Origin: Anisus vortex
Lineage: Eukaryota > Mollusca > Gastropoda > Planorbidae
Length of the DNA: 64,000 bases
NCBI GenBank assembly: GCA_949126835.1
Contig: CASBPS010000188.1
Location: 62,001 to 126,000 of the forward strand
Reading direction: 5' to 3'
The position numbers and the translations under genes are program-made. The notes under the pieces were generated by a model. The model did not search any database, had not been told where the DNA came from, and worked only from the letters and a program-made list of their open reading frames with translations. Of this stretch, positions 58,185 through 64,000 are shown piece by piece (the first letter of the stretch is position 1; each line of letters opens with the position of its first letter).

Positions 58185-60977
58185 CTATTGGATGTCAGAG
58201 ATGTGTATCGATAATCTCGACAGCACATCAGGTAAATGGTTATCTTTTCCTACAATACTTTTTATCTGAAATTTGTAATCTGATAAAAGTAAAGCATACT
58301 TGTTTATTCTTTTGTTATTGACATTAGAGACATTAAAATTCACAAGCGGTTTGTGGTCAGTGAGAATTGTAAACTGACGACCCAACAAATAGTATTGAAA
58401 TTTAAGTACAGCATAGACTATACATAAACCCTCTAATTCTATGACACTAAAATTCCTTTCACTTTTTGTTAGTGCGCGACTCACATAATAGGCAGGTTTA
58501 TAAACTATTTCAGAGTCCACAATGACCTTTTTGTAAATACAAGCCCCTAAACCGGACTTTGAGGCATCACAAGCTATAATGATGTCATCATCTTTTTGAA
58601 TTGTTTCTAGTATTGTTTCCTTAGAAAATGCATCTATTAGGATTTTAAATGATTTTTCACATTGGTCAGTCCAATTTACAAAATTGGGTTGAAATTTTTT
58701 TGTGAGATCTATAATAGGTCTAACTATTTGACTATAGTTTGGAATGAATTTACTGTAATAGTTAAACAATCCAAGTAATGCCCTTACATGTTTCTTTGTT
58801 TTAGGCGTTTGTATTTCTAGAATTTTTTTATGTAAGTGCTGTGTTGGTTTTACTTGGCCATTTTCAAATTTATGTCCAAGAAATTCAATCTCAGTTTTTC
58901 CTATTTTTAATTTTGAAGGAGATACTGTTAGGTTATTGTCCTTTAATATTTGCAACACTTCTTCTAATAGAATTAAGTGTTCATCCCAAGTATTTGTGAA
59001 AATACAAATATCATCCACATAGTGAACTATATTTTTATTGTGAGGTAAAATATGTCTCATTAGTTTAGTGAATGTAGCAGTACTATTGACCAAACCGAAG
59101 GGCATGACGTTCCAATTAAATACGCCTTTATGTGTAATAAAAGCTGTATAATCCTTTGATTTTTCATCAAGAGGCACTTGCCAAAATCCTCTTGTTAAAT
59201 CTATGGTAGTAAATATTTTACCTGTGGCCATAGTATTAATGATATGTTCTATATTGGGCAAACCCTCTTGATCAAGTTTTGTTACTTTATTGTACTTGTG
59301 ATAATCACAACATAATCTGATAGAACCATTTTTTTTTCTAACAATCACCATGGGTGATGAGTACTGAGACATAGATTTTTCTATTATCTTACTTTCTATG
59401 AGTTGATCTAATTCCTTATCTACCTTTTTAACAAGCATTTGAGGAATATTATATGCTTTTGATCTAAATTGTTTTTGATCAGTCAGGTCTATTTTATGTT
59501 CAATGACATTTGTTAATCCTGGTTTCTCTGTTATTGTTGTTTTAAATTTATTCAATAAATTTAAAATATTTTGTTTATCCATTTCATTTTCAATATGGTC
59601 TAACTGTATTTGATCTATTTCATCATTGGCTGGTGTGGTTATACCACAAAAATAGTCAATGTTTGGAATGTTCTGAACATTGTTATCTTCAAAAATTATG
59701 ATATTGTTATTTTGAATTTTGTTTTCATTATCTGACTGACTGTCATTTATTTGGTTTTCCTCATAAGCTCTTAAATTGTTTAAATGGACAATTTTTTCTT
59801 TGTTATTAATGTTAACTTTGTAAGTTACATCAGATAACTTATGCATAATTTCAAAAGGTCCTTTCCATTCCATAGTATTGCCACTGCCAATTGGCAAATA
59901 AACAAGTACTTTATTACCAACTTCTAGTTTTCTCATATTCTTATGGATATTTTCTCTGATTAAAGTTTTAGATTTGATTTCTTGATTTTTTTGTACAGCA
60001 AATTTATAAGCTGTTTTCATATGTTCTTCAGTTTTATTGACTAAGTCAAATGGAGACATTTTTTTTTCTTTAATTCCTAATAATTCTGATTTGAAATTAT
60101 CCAATGGTCCATTGGGATTTTTACCAAGCACTAATTCAAATGGTGAAAAACCTGTGCTTTCATGAACCGATTGTCTATAAGCAAACAAAATAGCTGGAAG
60201 GTAATCATCCCATTCAAATGGATGGTCTTCACACACCTTTGTTATCATTTGTTTTATTGTTTGATTAGCCCTTTCTATCGTACCATTTGATTCAGGATGG
60301 TATATAGAACTAAAAATTTGAGTGATTTTGAACATTTGTGCAAAAGCTTGAGTAAGGTTTGATTTGAATTGAGTTCCATTGTCACTCAATATGAACTTTG
60401 GAAACCCGAAACGACAAAAGATAGGTAAAAGAGCATTACAGACCCTTTCTGCAGTTATTTCCCTTAATGGAACTACCTCTATCCATCTACTCCCCATGTC
60501 TATAATGGTTAAGGCAAACTTTGCTTTGGTAGTTTTAGTCTGCTTCATGGGCCCAATTATATCAACTGCTATCTTGTAAAAAGGTTTATTTATTGTATCG
60601 GTCATTTGTATTGGAGCCTTATGTTTAGAATCTTTTTTATTATGTCTAAGACAGGTATCACAGCTTTTAATAAATGTTTTCAAATCATTTTCCATTTTAG
60701 GCCACCAGAAATTCTTTTTGAGTTTACAAACTGTTTTCTTGCTACTCAAATGACCTGACAATGCATTGTTATGCGAAATTTGCATTACTTTGACAGTTAA
60801 TGACTTAGGTATAACTATTTGAGTTACATCTAATTTATTGTCCTTTCTACAGAGAATGCCATTTATTATTTCCATGTTTTTATTTTTAACTTGACCTTTT
60901 TCAATTTCTGATACCATTTTAATTATGTATTGATCTTCTTTCTGTTCTTTTTTTAGAATTTGCTCATCAAAAGGCAT
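58185..60977 (-). CDS. pol: Pol polyprotein, copy 2: integrase, reverse transcriptase, RNase H (930 aa)
   Basis: Complete Pol with the unusual order integrase, RT, RNase H. The integrase zinc domain uses H69, H76, C106 and C109. The integrase catalytic triad is D139, D199 and E235, with the canonical 35-residue D-E spacing. A GPF module is at about 350-403 (GPF at 373-375). An Asn/Asp-rich linker runs to about 480. RT spans about 490-700, with D593 in TTIDL and the YVDD motif at 653-656. RNase H spans about 795-920, with D804, E847/E849 and D874. It ends soon after DVLSRLS, and nothing follows RNase H. Pol lies in the +1 frame to gag with an 11-nt overlap. The RT motif DYRKLN reads DYHKYN here (R560H, L562Y), which may weaken dNTP handling. 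Confidence 0.95.
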   Translation of the reverse strand: MPFDEQILKKEQKEDQYIIKMVSEIEKGQVKNKNMEIINGILCRKDNKLDVTQIVIPKSLTVKVMQISHNNALSGHLSSKKTVCKLKKNFWWPKMENDLKTFIKSCDTCLRHNKKDSKHKAPIQMTDTINKPFYKIAVDIIGPMKQTKTTKAKFALTIIDMGSRWIEVVPLREITAERVCNALLPIFCRFGFPKFILSDNGTQFKSNLTQAFAQMFKITQIFSSIYHPESNGTIERANQTIKQMITKVCEDHPFEWDDYLPAILFAYRQSVHESTGFSPFELVLGKNPNGPLDNFKSELLGIKEKKMSPFDLVNKTEEHMKTAYKFAVQKNQEIKSKTLIRENIHKNMRKLEVGNKVLVYLPIGSGNTMEWKGPFEIMHKLSDVTYKVNINNKEKIVHLNNLRAYEENQINDSQSDNENKIQNNNIIIFEDNNVQNIPNIDYFCGITTPANDEIDQIQLDHIENEMDKQNILNLLNKFKTTITEKPGLTNVIEHKIDLTDQKQFRSKAYNIPQMLVKKVDKELDQLIESKIIEKSMSQYSSPMVIVRKKNGSIRLCCDYHKYNKVTKLDQEGLPNIEHIINTMATGKIFTTIDLTRGFWQVPLDEKSKDYTAFITHKGVFNWNVMPFGLVNSTATFTKLMRHILPHNKNIVHYVDDICIFTNTWDEHLILLEEVLQILKDNNLTVSPSKLKIGKTEIEFLGHKFENGQVKPTQHLHKKILEIQTPKTKKHVRALLGLFNYYSKFIPNYSQIVRPIIDLTKKFQPNFVNWTDQCEKSFKILIDAFSKETILETIQKDDDIIIACDASKSGLGACIYKKVIVDSEIVYKPAYYVSRALTKSERNFSVIELEGLCIVYAVLKFQYYLLGRQFTILTDHKPLVNFNVSNVNNKRINKYALLLSDYKFQIKSIVGKDNHLPDVLSRLSIHISDIQ
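60967..60977 (-). promoter_or_regulatory. Gag-Pol overlap with candidate +1 frameshift site, copy 2
   Basis: The same TTT TGA TGA ending of gag overlaps the pol ATG in the +1 frame as in copy 1, without any change. Conservation here is weak evidence because the copies are so young. Confidence 0.55.
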
Positions 60978-63114
60978 GTTTATTAAACTGATATTTTCTG
61001 TTTTTTTTCATTTGAGTTTCCTTTTTATGAGGACTATCAATGTATGATAATATCTCTGTTATCATTTTAGTGAAATCAGATATTTGATTTTTAGCAATGT
61101 TGAATATTTGTTTATGACCTTCTAAATGTCTACATAGTGAAATAGCATGTAATTCTTTTGGTACATTGTTTATTTCACATTGACTTTCAAATTTGTTTAC
61201 ATACTGTTCTAGTTTTTCTGTTCCATTCCATTTGGGAATAGGATTATCCTTTTCATTTTTTATGGATAAGTTTATGTTTGGTGTCTCATTGAGAATATTA
61301 TTTTCTGACTTTCCTATGGTTTGTAAAAAATTAAAAGTTTGTAGAGCAGGGTAAAATTCTTGTTCTGGTATATCTACTAACTTTTCATTTTGCAATAGAA
61401 CAGGTTTCAAATTTAAATCATTGGATTTTTCGTTCATCCATTTTTGAAATATGTCAAAACTATTATCATGTTTGACATTGAAAGAATTACCAATAATTAA
61501 AGGTGCAACACAGTTTTTCATTATGGCTGCCTCTGTTTTTCCTGTAAGCCAAGGACAATCAATGTCTATTATAGTGACAGGACAATTTACAGTGGAACCA
61601 TTTCCAAGTTTTATAGTATCCACTCTTATAATATTGGTGGGTTTCTGATTTGGAATGATACTTTCATCTATGCATATTATACTACTTCCGGTGTCTCTTA
61701 GACAGTATGTGGTCTTTCCTTCCACATAAGCAGGAAAAAGTATTAATTGACCCCTGTTTTCAAATATCACATTATTTGTTTGAGATGAGGAATTGTTTTG
61801 TTTTCCTCTATTTCTTCTATTTTGGAAATTTGATTGAGGTCTATTTTGAGTATTAGAAAAATCTTGTCTTCCAAAATGTTGATTTGGCACATTGTTATTG
61901 GAAAAATTCTGATTTGGCAAATTTCTGTTTTCAAAATTTGAAAAATTCTGATTTGGAAAGTTTCTATTATCAAAATTAGAAAAATTTTGATTGGAACAAT
62001 TTCTATGATCAACATTTGATCTATTGAAGTTTGGATTGAAATTTCTACCTCTTGCATTGTTATTTCTGTAACAATATTCAGATGAATGGTTTGTACCATT
62101 GCAAAAAATACATCTGTAATTATTAGATTTTGGTTGATTACCAAACTTTTTTCTATTGCCAAATTGATTATGCCTAGACCTAGGAGGTGAATAGCTCCTT
62201 CTTCTATGCTGAATTGTATTTACTGTTTGATTTTGTTTAGTCAGTTCACCATTAGGGTGACTATCTTTAAAATTTGAGATGGCATCTATCAAATTTTCAA
62301 CTGTCTTAACTTTTCTTTCCATAATGTGAGTAAACAATGGTTTAGAAGCTTGTTCTAATACTTTATCAACAACCATGATTTCTATAATCTCACTAGGATT
62401 TTTGGTATCTATTTTTACTAAGTCTAACCATGTAAGTAAAAATGTTTTCACTTCAGACACAAAAGCTCTCGGTTCTATCTTGTCTGTTAAGATGAAGTTA
62501 TGAAACTTTTGTCTGTAATAATCCTCAGAGTGGATAAAGAATTTAATTAACTGTTCTTTGATAATGGCATAATCAGTTATTTCTTTATCAATATGTGATA
62601 GTGCTTCCCTACCCTTATCTTTCAATTGTGGAATAAGGTGAATGTAATATTCTGAAATGGGAATCCGATATCCCTTACATGTGGCTTCAAATAAATTTAG
62701 AAAATCAACAATTTTCTCTTTTCCATCAAAAGGAGGCATTTTGAATCTAACACCATGTTTTGATTTTTCATTATTTGTTTGCTCAACTTTAGTATTTTGT
62801 AATTTAGCCAACTCCAATTCATGGTCTAATTTTAGTTGAGTTTCTTTTAACTCTTTTTCTTTATTCGATTGTAATTCTTTTTCTTTTAATTCTAGTGCTT
62901 TCAATTCTTTTTCTTTGTTTATTTTTAGTTCTTTTTGTTTAATTTCATGAGCTCTTAATTCTGCTCGCTCATCTCTTTCCTTATCTGCTAATTCTTTTTT
63001 CAATTGCTTAACTTTATTTTCAACAAATTCCTGATATTCCTTCTTATCAGTAATACCATATTCCTTTGCTAACAATTTAGCCTCATCATAGAGTAATTGA
63101 ACCTTTGACTCCAT
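60967..63114 (-). CDS. gag: Gag-protease polyprotein, copy 2 (715 aa)
   Basis: Same length and domain order as copy 1: charged coiled coil, capsid N-terminal-like domain, SCAN-like capsid C-terminal domain, CCHC knuckle (C335, C338, H343, C348), Asn/Phe-rich repeats, protease with D474-T-G-S, and a second capsid-like segment after the protease. Five amino-acid differences from copy 1 were seen: V289G, K305R, F373C, N619K and A690S (copy 1 to copy 2). None touches the zinc ligands or the protease active site. The start at 63114 is equivalent to copy 1. The reading frame is complete, so this is the likelier of the two units to supply functional Gag alongside an open Pol. Confidence 0.93.
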   Translation of the reverse strand: MESKVQLLYDEAKLLAKEYGITDKKEYQEFVENKVKQLKKELADKERDERAELRAHEIKQKELKINKEKELKALELKEKELQSNKEKELKETQLKLDHELELAKLQNTKVEQTNNEKSKHGVRFKMPPFDGKEKIVDFLNLFEATCKGYRIPISEYYIHLIPQLKDKGREALSHIDKEITDYAIIKEQLIKFFIHSEDYYRQKFHNFILTDKIEPRAFVSEVKTFLLTWLDLVKIDTKNPSEIIEIMVVDKVLEQASKPLFTHIMERKVKTVENLIDAISNFKDSHPNGELTKQNQTVNTIQHRRRSYSPPRSRHNQFGNRKKFGNQPKSNNYRCIFCNGTNHSSEYCYRNNNARGRNFNPNFNRSNVDHRNCSNQNFSNFDNRNFPNQNFSNFENRNLPNQNFSNNNVPNQHFGRQDFSNTQNRPQSNFQNRRNRGKQNNSSSQTNNVIFENRGQLILFPAYVEGKTTYCLRDTGSSIICIDESIIPNQKPTNIIRVDTIKLGNGSTVNCPVTIIDIDCPWLTGKTEAAIMKNCVAPLIIGNSFNVKHDNSFDIFQKWMNEKSNDLNLKPVLLQNEKLVDIPEQEFYPALQTFNFLQTIGKSENNILNETPNINLSIKNEKDNPIPKWNGTEKLEQYVNKFESQCEINNVPKELHAISLCRHLEGHKQIFNIAKNQISDFTKMITEILSYIDSPHKKETQMKKNRKYQFNKHAF

Positions 63115-64000
63115 TATTGTTTATTATTGAATGTCAAGATTTATGATCCTATAGTACAGTACAATTTTTATAATGCACTATTTTATAGTACAGCAATGTT
63201 TTATTCCTATACTGGATGGCAATATTTATTAACTACAGTATGAGCATTTTTATATTACAGCAACTTATAATGCTTATAATTCAGAATGCAAGATGCTAGA
63301 ATCATGAAATATTAGCTAAGCCAAGACACATTTTCTATTATGGCTTGTTTATTTATTATTATTATCAATTTTATAGTAGAGTTGAAAGCAAGTGCAAGTC
63401 ACTTTTGATATTATGACTTATTATTACTATATAGGTTGCAACAGTTATTTTCCGCAAAGCAACGTATAATCTTATTATTACTAATGGTAGCACATATACA
63501 ATATTATGAGCAGGAATGATGTCACATACCAATTAGATTAATGTTATTATAAGCAGGTATCATATTATTGTTTATTACAATATCAAACTTAAACAATATT
63601 ATTTTATGAGCACTGCACAGCACAATATTATTGTTATATAGGCTATGTCATTTGTTATATTGTGTATATTATATACATTTGTAGTTACATGTATTAGATA
63701 TCAATTATTATTTTGTTAATTGTAGTTACATGTACTTGGGCACTACTTAAATCATATAGTTGCACTACTGATTATTCATATTATTATAATATAGGTGAAT
63801 AACTTATATTGTTATTATTCTTACCATAGACCATTATACTCAGAGATCATAATGAATATGTCAAATACTAACTAATGCATATTAATGATATTTCAAAAAA
63901 TACATTAAAAAAAATAATTTTTTTTTCAAGTAACAATAAAAAAAAACAATGACAATACTTTAACACACTAATGCTGCTTGGACCACAAATGATAGAGGAA
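63115..64000 (-). other. 5' leader of copy 2, truncated by the window end
   Basis: About 890 bp matching 55525-56410 of copy 1 with only a few substitutions and run-length changes. AT-rich, with no open reading frame. The remaining leader, primer-binding site and 5' LTR are expected beyond 64000. Confidence 0.75.

Larger units (their letters stand above)
57430..64000 (-). mobile_element. Gmr1-like retrotransposon, copy 2 (partial, 5' end beyond window)
   Basis: Directly after copy 1 the same order recurs: LTR, polypurine tract, Pol, Gag-protease and part of the leader. Offsets to copy 1 are 7589-7591 bp. The window stops in the leader, roughly 1 kb short of the expected primer-binding site and 5' LTR. 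Both open reading frames are uninterrupted. About a dozen amino-acid differences from copy 1 show that this is a distinct copy and not the same read set assembled twice. The LTR at its left end is shared with copy 1. Confidence 0.92.

Noticed and set aside
49841..64000. Assembly duplication as the reason for two retrotransposon copies
   Set aside because: The copies differ by many substitutions and several run-length changes across gag, pol and LTR, so they are distinct sequences.

Overview
The window looks like metazoan (animal) heterochromatin. It holds about 49.8 kb of one AT-rich satellite family, followed by two head-to-tail copies of an LTR retrotransposon on the minus strand. No host gene, tRNA, rRNA or CRISPR array is visible. 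The animal assignment rests on the retrotransposon, a Ty3/Gypsy-type element with integrase encoded before reverse transcriptase and a SCAN-like capsid. That is the signature of the Gmr1-like clade known from animals. The species cannot be told from the sequence.

Satellite, 1-49840. The monomer is 52 bp, with a 48-bp variant class, and I estimate about 950-970 tandem copies. All copies lie in one orientation, with no foreign insertion. The plus strand is very G-poor: the consensus has about 15 C and 2 G per 52 bases. Monomers form higher-order repeats. Region A (1 to about 15130) is two copies of an approximately 8.4-kb super-unit, each made of four roughly 2.1-kb sub-units. Region B (about 15131-24560) contains an apparently perfect 2373-bp tandem duplication. 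Region C (about 24561-49300) has 2.7-3.6-kb units with multi-kilobase block duplications. A B-type tail (about 49300-49840) abuts the retrotransposon.

Retrotransposon, 49841-64000, minus strand. The order is LTR (49841-50300), internal region, LTR (57430-57889), second internal region cut by the window end. The two 460-bp LTRs differ at two positions. Each unit encodes a 715-aa Gag-protease protein and a Pol of up to 930 aa ordered integrase, reverse transcriptase, RNase H. Gag-Pro and Pol overlap by 11 nt in the +1 frame, at a TTT-TGA sequence where a +1 slip re-pairs perfectly. The primer-binding site matches the 3' end of a tRNA-Leu, and a leader of about 1.9 kb precedes gag.

The encoded proteins would make particles (Gag), mature them (protease), copy RNA to DNA (RT/RNase H) and insert it (integrase). 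Copy 1 pol is frameshifted in a homopolymer run. Copy 2 pol is open but has two changes in a conserved RT motif. Neither visible unit is clearly fully competent, although both are young.
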